Of a stretch of 61,183 nucleotides of DNA, positions 1 through 12,400 are shown one piece after another. The translations under genes and the position numbers were made by a program. Origin of the DNA: Owenia fusiformis (lineage: Eukaryota; Annelida; Polychaeta; Sabellida; Oweniidae); assembly GCA_903813345.2 (NCBI GenBank), contig CAIIXF020000136.1, forward strand, positions 1 through 61,183, given 5' to 3'. Position 1 is the stretch's first letter. Each line of letters opens with the position of its first letter. Under the pieces are notes generated by a model that saw only the letters and a program-made list of their open reading frames with translations, was not told the DNA's origin and searched no databases.

Positions 1-44
1 GATGACACGTCTCCGGAGAGACACACTTAACATGAGACCCTCCT

Positions 45-62
45 CGGACGAGCGCTACGAAA
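45..62 (+). other. Hammerhead-core-like segment, key base changed
   Basis: CGGACGAG (45-52), five bases, then CGAAA (58-62) resembles the hammerhead ribozyme core CUGANGAG...CGAAA, differing by G for the conserved U4. The five-base interval leaves almost no stem II, and I could not find flanking strands that would make stems I and III next to a GUC or other UH cleavage site. Consensus copies are therefore expected to be inactive. It may be coincidence or a decayed relic. It recurs in every monomer on both arrays. Confidence 0.25.
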
Positions 63-110
63 TAAATTTTCTCTCTAAAATTGAAATTAATGGTCTAAAA
101 TGATGTTATA

Positions 111-123
111 GTTCAAGTTGAAC
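111..123. repeat. 13-bp dyad GTTCAAGTTGAAC
   Basis: GTTCAA-G-TTGAAC is a perfect odd palindrome present once per monomer (monomer positions 113-125) and very well conserved. Isolated exceptions are CAATTTGAAC near 50,831 and 54,010 and ACTTAAAC near 56,766. The large inversion at 25.52 kb breaks inside a remnant of this dyad. It resembles a dimeric protein-binding site, and on both strands it matches 8 of 9 positions of the RNA polymerase III B-box core GWTCRANNC, lacking the last C. Either role is only a possibility. Confidence 0.85.
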
Positions 124-138
124 AGAGTGGTGATGTCT

Positions 139-160
139 CGTGTCATCTCGGGATGACACG
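139..160. repeat. 9-bp inverted repeat across the monomer boundary
   Basis: CGTGTCATC (139-147), loop TCGG (148-151), GATGACACG (152-160) is a perfect 9-bp hairpin with a 4-base loop. It recurs once per monomer on both arrays and is mostly intact. In variant copies near 46,364, 49,083 and 52,324 both arms changed together (ACATGTC with GACATGAG), which keeps the pairing. It is the strongest dyad of the monomer, able to form a hairpin in single-stranded DNA or RNA. Function is unknown. Confidence 0.9.
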
Positions 161-174
161 TCTCCGGCCGAGAC
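160..174. repeat. 5-bp hairpin GTCTC-CGGCC-GAGAC
   Basis: GTCTC (160-164), loop CGGCC (165-169), GAGAC (170-174). It follows the boundary hairpin directly, sharing one base, and recurs in every full monomer. The loop contains the GGCC/CGGCCG palindrome. Deletion variants TCTCGGCCG shorten the side of the loop in many left-array copies. No function is evident. Confidence 0.75.
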
Positions 175-303
175 ACACTTAACATGAGACCCTCCTCGGA
201 CGAGCGCTACGAAATAAATTTTTCTCTTAAAATTGAAATTAATGGTCTAAAATGATGTTATAGTTCAAGTTGAACAGAGTGGTGATGTCTCGTGTCATCT
301 CGG

Positions 304-456
304 GATGACACGTCTCCGGCCGAGACACACTTAACATGAGACCCTCCTCGGACGAGCGCTACGAAATAAATTTTTCTCTCTAAAATTGAAATTAATGGTC
401 TAAAATGATGTTATAGTTCAAGTTGAACAGAGTGGTGATGTCTCGTGTCATCTCGG
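304..456 (+). repeat. Reference full-length monomer (153 bp)
   Basis: This copy equals the consensus and is used here for numbering monomer positions 1-153. It has 65 G or C (42.5%). Positions 1-60 are about 60% GC, positions 61-120 about 20% GC, and the remainder is intermediate. There are nine CpG dinucleotides, slightly more than base composition predicts (32 C and 33 G give about 6.9). The length is close to one nucleosome plus a short linker, as in many eukaryotic satellites; phasing of nucleosomes is an inference. Because 153 is divisible by three, any frame would be kept across the array, but every frame is closed by stops. Confidence 0.97.
371..381 (+). other. T5-CTCTCT pyrimidine tract
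   Basis: TTTTTCTCTCT occupies monomer positions 68-78 and separates the GC-rich half from the AT-rich half. The T run is the commonest site of length change, T4 alternating with T5 especially in 1-20 kb. A T5 run could end RNA polymerase III transcription on this strand, but no convincing promoter accompanies it. Length changes here are also what long-read consensus errors would produce. Confidence 0.6.
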
Positions 457-3400
457 GATGACACGTCTCCGGCCGAGACACACTTAACATGAGACCCTCC
501 TCGGACGAGCGCTACGAAATAAATTTTTCTCTCTAAAATTGAAATTAATGGTCTAAAATGATGTTATAGTTCAAGTTGAACAGAGTGGTGATGTCTCGTG
601 TCATTCGGGATGACACGTCTCCGGCCGAGACACACTTAACATGAGACCCTCCTCGGACGAGCGCTACGAAATAAATTTTCTCTCTAAAATTGAAATTAAT
701 GGTCTAAATGATGTTATAGTTCAAGTTGAACAGAGTGGTGATGTCTCGTGTCATCTCGGGATGACACGTCTCCGGCCGAGACACACTTAACATGAGACCC
801 TCCTCGGACGAGCGCTACGAAATAAATTTTCTCTCTAAAATTGAAATTAATGGTCTAAAATGATGTTATAGTTCAAGTTGAACAGAGTGGTGATGTCTCG
901 TGTCATCTCGGGATGACACGTCTCCGGCCGAGACACACTTAACATGAGACCCTCCTCGGACGAGCGCTACGAAATAAATTTTTCTCTCTAAAATTGAAAT
1001 TAATGGTCTAAAATGATGTTATAGTTCAAGTTGAACAGAGTGGTGATGTCTCGTGTCATCTCGGGATGACACGTCTCCGGCCGAGACACACTTAACATGA
1101 GACCCTCCTCGGACGAGCGCTACGAAATAATTTTTCTCTCTAAAATTGAAATTAATGGTCTAAAATGATGTTATAGTTCAAGTTGAACAGAGTGGTGATG
1201 TCTCGTGTCATCTCGGGATGACACGTCTCCGGCCGAGACACACTTAACATGAGACCCTCCTCGGACGAGCGCTACGAAATAAATTTTTCTCTCTAAAATT
1301 GAAATTAATGGTCTAAAATGATGTTATAGTTCAAGTTGAACAGAGTGGTGATGTCTCGTGTCATCTCGGGATGACACGTCTCCGGCCGAGACACACTTAA
1401 CATGAGACCCTCCTCGGACGAGCGCTACGAAATAAATTTTCTCTCTAAAATTGAAATTAATGGTCTAAAATGATGTATAGTTCAAGTTGAACAGAGTGGT
1501 GATGTCTCGTGTCATCTCGGGATGACACGTCTCCGGCCGAGACACACTTAACATGAGACCCTCCTCGGACGAGCGCTACGAAATAAATTTTTCTCTCTAA
1601 AATTGAAATTAATGGTCTAAAATGATGTTATAGTTCAAGTTGAACAGAGTGGTGATGTCTCGTGTCATCTCGGGATGACACGTCTCCGGCCGAGACACAC
1701 TTAACATGAGACCCTCCTCGGACGAGCGCTACGAAATAAATTTTTCTCTCTAAAATTGAAATTAATGGTCTAAAATGATGTTATAGTTCAAGTTGAACAG
1801 AGTGGTGATGTCTCGTGTCATCTCGGGATGACACGTCTCCGGCCGAGACACACTTAACATGAGACCCTCCTCGGACGAGCGCTACGAAATAAATTTTTCT
1901 CTCTAAAATTGAAATTAATGGTCTAAAATGATGTTATAGTTCAAGTTGAACAGAGTGGTGATGTCTCGTGTCATCTCGGGATGACACGTCTCCGGCCGAG
2001 ACACACTTAACATGAGACCCTCCTCGGACGAGCGCTACGAAATAAATTTTCTCTCTAAAATTGAAATTAATGGTCTAAAATGATGTTATAGTTCAAGTTG
2101 AACAGAGTGGTGATGTCTCGTGTCATCTCGGGATGACACGTCTCCGGCCGAGACACACTTAACATGAGACCCTCCTCGGACGAGCGCTACGAAATAAATT
2201 TTCTCTCTAAAATTGAAATTAATGGTCTAAAATGATGTTATAGTTCAAGTTGAACAGAGTGGTGATGTCTCGTGTCATCTCGGGATGACACGTCTCCGGC
2301 CGAGACACACTTAACATGAGACCCTCCTCGGACGAGCGCTACGAAATAAATTTTTCTCTCTAAAATTGAAATTAATGGTCTAAAATGATGTTATAGTTCA
2401 AGTTGAACAGAGTGGTGATGTCTCGTGTCATCTCGGGATGACACGTCTCCGGCCGAGACACACTTAACATGAGACCCTCCTCGGACGAGCGCTACGAAAT
2501 AAATTTTTCTCTCTAAAATTGAAATTAATGGTCTAAAATGATGTTATAGTTCAAGTTGAACAGAGTGGTGATGTCTCGTGTCATCTCGGGATGACACGTC
2601 TCCGGCCGAACACACTTAACATGAGACCCTCCTCGGACGAGCGCTACGAAATAAATTTTTCTCTCTAAAATTGAAATTAATGGTCTAAAATGATGTTATA
2701 GTTCAAGTTGAACAGAGTGGTGATGTCTCGTGTCATCTCGGGATGACACGTCTCGGCCGAGACACATTAACATGAGACCTCCTCGGACGAGCGCTACGAA
2801 ATAAATTTTTCTCTCTAAAATTGAAATTAATGGTCTAAAATGATGTTATAGTTCAAGTTGAACAGAGTGGTGATGTCTCGTGTCATCTCGGGATGACACG
2901 TCTCCGGCCGAGACACACTTAACATGAGACCCTCCTCGGACGAGCGCTACGAAATAAATTTTTCTCTCTAAAATTGAAATTAATGGTCTAAAATGATGTT
3001 ATAGTTCAAGTTGAACAGAGTGGTGATGTCTCGTGTCATCTCGGGATGACACGTCTCCGGCCGAGACACACTTAACATGAGACCCTCCTCGGACGAGCGC
3101 TACGAAATAAATTTTTCTCTCTAAAATTGAAATTAATGGTCTAAAATGATGTTATAGTTCAAGTTGAACAGAGTGGTGATGTCTCGTGTCATCTCGGGAT
3201 GACACGTCTCCGGCCGAGACACACTTAACATGAGACCCTCCTCGGACGAGCGCTACGAAATAAATTTTTCTCTCTAAAATTGAAATTAATGGTCTAAAAT
3301 GATGTTATAGTTCAAGTTGAACAGAGTGGTGATGTCTCGTGTCATCTCGGGATGACACGTCTCCGGCCGAGACACACTTAACATGAGACCCTCCTCGGAC

Positions 3401-6400
3401 GAGCGCTACGAAATAAATTTTTCTCTCTAAAATTGAAATTAATGGTCTAAAATGATGTTATAGTTCAAGTTGAACAGAGTGGTGATGTCTCGTGTCATCT
3501 CGGGATGACACGTCTCCGGCCGAGACACACTTACATGAGACCCTCCTCGGACGAGCGCTACGAAATAAATTTTTCTCTCTAAAATTGAAATTAATGGTCT
3601 AAAATGATGTTATAGTTCAAGTTGAACAGAGTGGTGATGTCTCGTGTCATCTCGGGATGACACGTCTCCGGCCGAGACACACTTAACATGAGACCCTCCT
3701 CGGACGAGCGCTACGAAATAAATTTTTCTCTCTAAAATTGAAATTAATGGTCTAAAATGATGTTATAGTTCAAGTTGAACAGAGTGGTGATGTCTCGTGT
3801 CATCTCGGGATGACACGTCTCCGGCCGAGACACACTTAACATGAGACCCTCCTCGGACGAGCGCTACGAAATAAATTTTCTCTCTAAAATTGAAATTAAT
3901 GGTCTAAAATGATGTTATAGTTCAAGTTGAACAGAGTGGTGATGTCTCGTGTCATCTCGGGATGACACGTCTCCGGCCGAGACACTTAACATGAGACCCT
4001 CCTCGGACGAGCGCTACGAAATAAATTTTTCTCTCTAAAATTGAAATTAATGGTCTAAAATGATGTTATAGTTCAAGTTGAACAGAGTGGTGATGTCTCG
4101 TGTCATCTCGGGATGACACGTCTCCGGCCGAGACACACTTAACATGAGACCCTCCTCGGACGAGCGCTACGAAATAAATTTTTCTCTCTAAAATTGAAAT
4201 TAATGGTCTAAAATGATGTTATAGTTCAAGTTGAACAGAGTGGTGATGTCTCGTGTCATCTCGGGATGACACGTCTCCGGCCGAGACACACTTAACATGA
4301 GACCTCCTCGGACGAGCGCTACGAAATAAATTTTTCTCTCTAAAATTGAAATTAATGGTCTAAAATGATGTTATAGTTCAAGTTGAACAGAGTGGTGATG
4401 TCTCGTGTCATCTCGGGATGACACGTCTCCGGCCGAGACACACTTAACATGAGACCCTCCTCGGACGAGCGCTACGAAATAAATTTTTCTCTCTAAAATT
4501 GAAATTAATGGTCTAAAATGATGTTATAGTTCAAGTTGAACAGAGTGGTGATGTCTCGTGTCATCTCGGGATGACACGTCTCCGGCCGAGACACACTTAA
4601 CATGAGACCCTCCTCGGACGAGCGCTACGAAATAAATTTTTCTCTCTAAAATTGAAATTAATGGTCTAAAATGATGTTATAGTTCAAGTTGAACAGAGTG
4701 GTGATGTCTCGTGTCATCTCGGGATGACACGTCTCCGGCCGAGACACACTTAACATGAGACCCTCCTCGGACGAGCGCTACGAAATAAATTTTTCTCTCT
4801 AAAATTGAAATTAATGGTCTAAAATGATGTTATAGTTCAAGTTGAACAGAGTGGTGATGTCTCGTGTCATCTCGGGATGACACGTCTCGGCCGAGACACA
4901 CTTAACATGAGACCCTCCTCGGACGAGCGCTACGAAATAAATTTTTCTCTCTAAAATTGAAATTAATGGTCTAAAATGATGTTATAGTTCAAGTTGAACA
5001 GAGTGGTGATGTCTCGTGTCATCTCGGGATGACACGTCTCGGCCGAGACACACTTAACATGAGACCCTCCTCGGACGAGCGCTACGAAATAAATTTTCTC
5101 TCTAAAATTGAAATTAATGGTCTAAAATGATGTTATAGTTCAAGTTGAACAGAGTGGTGATGTCTCGTGTCATCTCGGGATGACACGTCTCCGGCCGAGA
5201 CACACTTAACATGAGACCTCCTCGGACGAGCGCTACGAAATAAATTTTTCTCTCTAAAATTGAAATTAATGGTCTAAAATGATGTTATAGTTCAAGTTGA
5301 ACAGAGTGGTGATGTCTCGTGTCATCTCGGGATGACACGTCTCCGGCCGAGACACACTTAACATGAGACCCTCCTCGGACGAGCGCTACGAAATAAATTT
5401 TTCTCTCTAAAATTGAAATTAATGGTCTAAAATGATGTTATAGTTCAAGTTGAACAGAGTGGTGATGTCTCGTGTCATCTCGGGGACACGTCTCCGGCCG
5501 AGACACACTTAACATGAGACCCTCCTCGGACGAGCGCTACGAAATAAATTTTCTCTCTAAAATTGAAATTAATGGTCTAAAATGATGTTATAGTTCAAGT
5601 TGAACAGAGTGGTGATGTCTCGTGTCATCTCGGGATGACACGTCTCCGGCCGAGACACACTTAACATGAGACCCTCTCGGACGAGCGCTACGAAATAAAT
5701 TTTTCTCTCTAAAATTGAAATTAATGGTCTAAAATGATGTTATAGTTCAAGTTGAACAGAGTGGTGATGTCTCGTGTCATCTCGGGATGACACGTCTCGG
5801 CCGAGACACACTTAACATGAGACCCTCCTCGGACGAGCGCTACGAAATAAATTTTTCTCTCTAAAATTGAAATTAATGGTCTAAAATGATGTTATAGTTC
5901 AAGTTGAACAGAGTGGTGATGTCTCGTGTCATCTCGGGATGACACGTCTCCGGCCGAGACACACTTAACATGAGACCCTCCTCGGACGAGCGCTACGAAA
6001 TAATTTTTCTCTCTAAAATTGAAATTAATGGTCTAAAATGATGTTATAGTTCAAGTTGAACAGAGTGGTGATGTCTCGTGTCATCTCGGGATGACACGTC
6101 TCCGGCCGAGACACACTTAACATGAGACCCTCCTCGGACGAGCGCTACGAAATAAATTTTTCTCTCTAAAATTGAAATTAATGGTCTAAAATGATGTTAT
6201 AGTCAAGTTGAACAGAGTGGTGATGTCTCGTGTCATCTCGGGATGACACGTCTCCGGCCGAGACACACTTAACATGAGACCCTCCTCGGACGAGCGCTAC
6301 GAAATAAATTTTCTCTCTAAAATTGAAATTAATGGTCTAAAATGATGTTATAGTTCAAGTTGAACAGAGTGGTGATGTCTCGTGTCATCTCGGGATGACA

Positions 6401-9400
6401 CGTCTCCGGCCGAGACACACTTAACATGAGACCCTCCTCGGACGAGCGCTACGAAATAAATTTTTCTCTCTAAAATTGAAATTAATGGTCTAAAATGATG
6501 TTATAGTTCAAGTTGAACAGAGTGGTGATGTCTCGTGTCATCTCGGGATGACACGTCTCCGGCGAGACACACTTAACATGAGACCTCCTCGGACGAGCGC
6601 TACGAAATAAATTTTTCTCTCTAAAATTGAAATTAATGGTCTAAAATGATGTTATAGTTCAAGTTGAACAGAGTGGTGATGTCTCGTGTCATCTCGGGAT
6701 GACACGTCTCCGGCCGAGACACACTTAACATGAGACCTCCTCGGACGAGCGCTACGAAATAAATTTTTCTCTCTAAAATTGAAATTAATGGTCTAAAATG
6801 ATGTTATAGTTCAAGTTGAACAGAGTGGTGATGTCTCGTGTCATCTCGGGATGACACGTCTCCGGCCGAGACACACTTAACATGAGACCCTCCTCGGACG
6901 AGCGCTACGAAATAAATTTTTCTCTAAAAATTGAAATTAATGGTCTAAAATGATGTTATAGTTCAAGTTGAACAGAGTGGTGATGTCTCGTGTCATCTCG
7001 GGATGACACGTCTCCGGCCGAGACACACTTAACATGAGACCCTCCTCGGACGAGCGCTACGAAATAAATTTTTCTCTCTAAAATTGAAATTAATGGTCTA
7101 AAATGATGTTATAGTTCAAGTTGAACAGAGTGGTGATGTCTCGTGTCATCTCGGGATGACACGTCTCCGGCCGAGACACACTTAACATGAGACCCTCCTC
7201 GGACGAGCGCTACGAAATAAATTTTTCTCTCTAAAATTGAAATTAATGGTCTAAAATGATGTTATAGTTCAAGTTGAACAGAGTGGTGATGTCTCGTGTC
7301 ATCTCGGGATGACACGTCTCCGGCCGAGACACACTTAACATGAGACCTCCTCGGACGAGCGCTACGAAATAAATTTTCTCTCTAAAATTGAAATTAATGG
7401 TCTAAAATGATGTATAGTTCAAGTTGAACAGAGTGGTGATGTCTCGTGTCATCTCGGGATGACACGTCTCCGGCCGAGACACACTAACATGAGCCCTCCT
7501 CGGACGAGCGCTACGAAATAAAATTTTCTCTCTAAAATTGAAATTAATGGTCTAAAATGATGTTATAGTTCAAGTTGAACAGAGTGGTGATGTCTCGTGT
7601 CATCTCGGGATGACACGTCTCCGGCCGAGACACACTTAACATGAGACCCTCCTCGGACGAGCGCTACGAAATAAATTTCTCTCTAAAATTGAAATTAATG
7701 GTCTAAAATGATGTTATAGTTCAAGTTGAACAGAGTGGTGATGTCTCGTGTCATCTCGGGATGACACGTCTCCGGCCGAGACACACTTAACATGAGACCC
7801 TCCTCGGACGAGCGCTACGAAATAAATTTTTCTCTCTAAATTGAAATTAATGGTCTAAAATGATGTTATAGTTCAAGTTGAACAGAGTGGTGATGTCTCG
7901 TGTCATCTCGGGATGACACGTCTCCGGCCGAGACACACTTAACATGAGACCCTCCTCGGACGAGCGCTACGAAATAAATTTTCTCTCTAAAATTGAAATT
8001 AATGGTCTAAAATGATGTTATAGTTCAAGTTGAACAGAGTGGTGATGTCTCGTGTCATCTCGGGATGACACGTCTCCGGCCGAGACACACTTAACATGAG
8101 ACCTCCTCGGACGAGCGCTACGAAATAAATTTTTCTCTCTAAAATTGAAATTAATGGTCTAAAATGATGTTATAGTTCAAGTTGAACAGAGTGGTGATGT
8201 CTGTGTCATCTCGGGATGACACGTCTCCGGCCGAGACACATAACATGAGACCCTCCTCGGACGAGCGCTACGAAATAAATTTTTCTCTCTAAAATTGAAA
8301 TTAATGGTCTAAAATGATGTTATAGTTCAAGTTGAACAGAGTGGTGATGTCGTGTCATCTCGGGATGACACGTCCGGCCGAGACACACTTAACATGAGAC
8401 CCTCCTCGGACGAGCGCTACGAAATAAATTTTTCTCTCTAAAATTGAAATTAATGGTCTAAAATGATGTTATAGTTCAAGTTGAACAGAGTGGTGATGTC
8501 TCGTGTCATCTCGGGATGACACGTCTCGGCCGAGACACACTTAACATGAGACCCTCCTGGACGACGAGCGCTACGAAATAATTTTTCTCTCTAAAATTGA
8601 AATTAATGGTCTAAAATGATGTTATAGTTCAAGTTGAACAGAGTGGTGATGTCTCGTGTCATCTCGGGATGACACGTCTCCGGCCGAGACACACTTAACA
8701 TGAGACCCTCCTCGGACGAGCGCTACGAAATAATTTTTCTCTCTAAAATTGAAATTAATGGTCTAAAATGATGTATAGTTCAAGTTGAACAGAGTGGTGA
8801 TGTCTCGTGTCATCTCGGGATGACACGTCTCCGGCCGAGACACACTTAACATGAGACCTCCTCGGACGAGCGCTACGAAATAAATTTTTCTCTCTAAAAT
8901 TGAAATTAATGGTCTAAAATGATGTTATAGTTCAAGTTGAACAGAGTGGTGATGTCTCGTGTCATCTCGGGATGACACGTCTCCGGCCGAGACACACTTA
9001 ACATGAGACCCTCCTCGGACGAGCGCTACGAAATAAATTTTTCTCTCTAAAATTGAAATTAATGGTCTAAAATGATGTTATAGTTCAAGTTGAACAGAGT
9101 GGTGATGTCTCGTGTCATCTCGGGATGACACGTCTCCGGCGAGACACACTTAACATGAGACCCTCCTCGGACGAGCGCTACGAAATAAATTTTCTCTCTA
9201 AAATTGAAATTAATGGTCTAAAATGATGTTATAGTTCAAGTTGAACAGAGTGGTGATGTCTCGTGTCATCTCGGGATGACACGTCTCCGGCCGAGACACA
9301 CTTAACATGAGACCCTCCTCGGACGAGCGCTACGAAATAAATTTTCTCTCTAAAATTGAAATTAATGGTCTAAAATGATGTTATAGTTCAAGTTGAACAG

Positions 9401-12400
9401 AGTGGTGATGTCTCGTGTCATCTCGGGATGACACGTCTCCGGCCGAGACACACTTAACATGAGACCCTCCTCGGACGAGCGCTACGAAATAAATTTTTCT
9501 CTAAAATTGAAATTAATGGTCTAATGATGTTTATAGTTCAAGTTGAACAGAGTGGTGATGTCTCGTGTCATCTCGGGATGACACGTCTCCGGCCGAGACA
9601 CACTTAACATGAGACCCTCCTCGGACGAGCGCTACGAAATAAATTTTTCTCTCTAAAATTGAAATTAATGGTCTAAAATGATGTTATAGTTCAAGTTGAA
9701 CAGAGTGGTGATGTCTCGTGTCATCTCGGGATGACACGTCTCCGGCCGAGACACACTTAACATGAGACCTCCTCGGACGAGCGCTACGAAATAAATTTTT
9801 CTCTAAAATTGAAATTAATGGTCTAAAATGATGTTATAGTTCAAGTTGAACAGAGTGGTGATGTCGTGTCATCTCGGGATGACACGTCTCCGGCCGAGAC
9901 ACACTTAACATGAGACCTCCTCGGACGAGCGCTACGAAATAAATTTTTCTCTCTAAAATTGAAATTAATGGTCTAAAATGATGTTATAGTTCAAGTTGAA
10001 CAGAGTGGTGATGTCTCGTGTCATCTCGGGATGACACGTCTCCGGCCGAGACACACTTAACATGAGACCCTCCTCGGACGAGCGCTACGAAATAAATTTT
10101 TCTCTCTAAAATTGAAATTAATGGTCTAAAATGATGTTATAGTTCAAGTTGAACAGAGTGGTGATGTCTCGTGTCATCTCGGGATGACACGTCTCCGGCC
10201 GAGACACACTTAACATGAGACCCTCCTCGGACGAGCGCTACGAAATAAATTTTTCTCTCTAAAATTGAAATTAATGGTCTAAAATGATGTTATAGTTCAA
10301 GTTGAACAGAGTGGTGATGTCTCGTGTCATCTCGGGATGACACGTCTCCGGCCGAGACACACTTAACATGAGACCTCCTCGGACGAGCGCTACGAAATAA
10401 ATTTTTCTCTCTAAAATTGAAATTAATGGTCTAAAATGATGTTATAGTTCAAGTTGAACAGAGTGGTGATGTCTCGTGTCATCTCGGGATGACACGTCTC
10501 CGGCCGAGACACACTTAACATGAGACCCTCCTCGGAAGCGCTACGAAATAAATTTTTCTCTCTAAAATTGAAATTAATGGTCTAAAATGATGTTATAGTT
10601 CAAGTTGAACAGAGTGGTGATGTCTCGTGTCATCTCGGGATGACACGTCTCCGGCCGAGACACACTTAACATGAGACCTCCTCGGACGAGCGCTACGAAA
10701 TAAATTTTTCTCTCTAAAATTGAAATTAATGGTCTAAAATGATGTTATAGTTCAAGTTGAACAGAGTGGTGATGTCTCGTGTCATCTCGGGATGACACGT
10801 CTCCGGCCGAGACACACTTAACATGAGACCCTCCTCGGACGAGCGCTACGAAATAAATTTTTCTCTCTAAAATTGAAATTAATGGTCTAAAATGATGTTA
10901 TAGTTCAAGTTGAACAGAGTGGTGATGTCTCGTGTCATCTCGGGATGACACGTCTCCGGCCGAGACACACTTAACATGAGACCCTCCTCGGACGAGCGCT
11001 ACGAAATAAATTTTTCTCTAAAATTGAAATTAATGGTCTAAAATGATGTTATAGTTCAAGTTGAACAGAGTGGTGATGTCTCGTGTCATCTCGGGATGAC
11101 ACGTCTCCGGCCGAGACACACTTAACATGAGACCCTCCTCGGACGAGCGCTACGAAATAAATTTTTCTCTCTAAAATTGAAATTAATGGTCTAAAATGAT
11201 GTTATAGTTCAAGTTGAACAGAGTGGTGATGTCTCGTGTCATCTCGGGATGACACGTCTCGGCCGAGACACACTTAACATGAGACCCTCCTCGGACGAGC
11301 GCTACGAAATAAATTTTTCTCTCTAAAATGAAATTAATGGTCTAAATGATGTTATAGTTCAAGTTGAACAGAGTGGTGATGTCTCGTGTCATCTCGGGAT
11401 GACACGTCTCCGGCCGAGACACACTTAACATGAGACCCTCCTCGGACGAGCGCTACGAAATAAATTTTCTCTCTAAAATTGAAATTAATGGTCTAAAATG
11501 ATGTTATAGTTCAAGTTGAACAGAGTGGTGATGTCTCGTGTCATCTCGGGATGACACGTCTCCGGCCGAGACACACTTAACATGAGACCCTCCTCGGACG
11601 AGCGCTACGAAATAAATTTTTCTCTCTAAAATTGAAATTAATGGTCTAAAATGATGTTATAGTTCAAGTTGAACAGAGTGGTGATGTCTCGTGTCATCTC
11701 GGGATGACACGTCTCCGGCAGAGACACACTTAACATGAGACCTCCTCGGACGAGCGCTACGAAATAATTTTTCTCTCTAAAATTGAAATTAATGGTCTAA
11801 AATGATGTTATAGTTCAAGTTGAACAGAGTGGTGATGTCTCGTGTCATCTCGGGATGACACGTCTCCGGCCGAGACACACTTAACATGAGACCCTCCTCG
11901 GACGAGCGCTACGAAATAAATTTTTCTCTCTAAAATTGAAATTAATGGTCTAAAATGATGTTATAGTTCAAGTTGAACAGAGTGGTGATGTCTCGTGTCA
12001 TCTCGGGATGACACGTCTCCGGCCGAGACACACTTAACATGAGACCCTCCTCGGACGAGCGCTACGAAATAAATTTTTCTCTCTAAAATTGAAATTAATG
12101 GTCTAAAATGATGTTATAGTTCAAGTTGAACAGAGTGGTGATGTCTCGTGTCATCTCGGGATGACACGTCTCCGGCCGAGACACACTTAACATGAGACCC
12201 TCCTCGGACGAGCGCTACGAAATAAATTTTTCTCTCTAAAATTGAAATTAATGGTCTAAAATGATGTTATAGTTCAAGTTGAACAGAGTGGTGATGTCTC
12301 GTGTCATCTCGGGATGACACGTCTCCGGCCGAGACACACTTAACATGAGACCCTCCTCGGACGAGCGCTACGAAATAAATTTTTCTCTCTAAAATTGAAA

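Noticed and set aside
139-174. Rho-independent terminators
   Set aside because: The hairpins are not followed by a T run, recur every 153 bp on both strands, and no genes are present.
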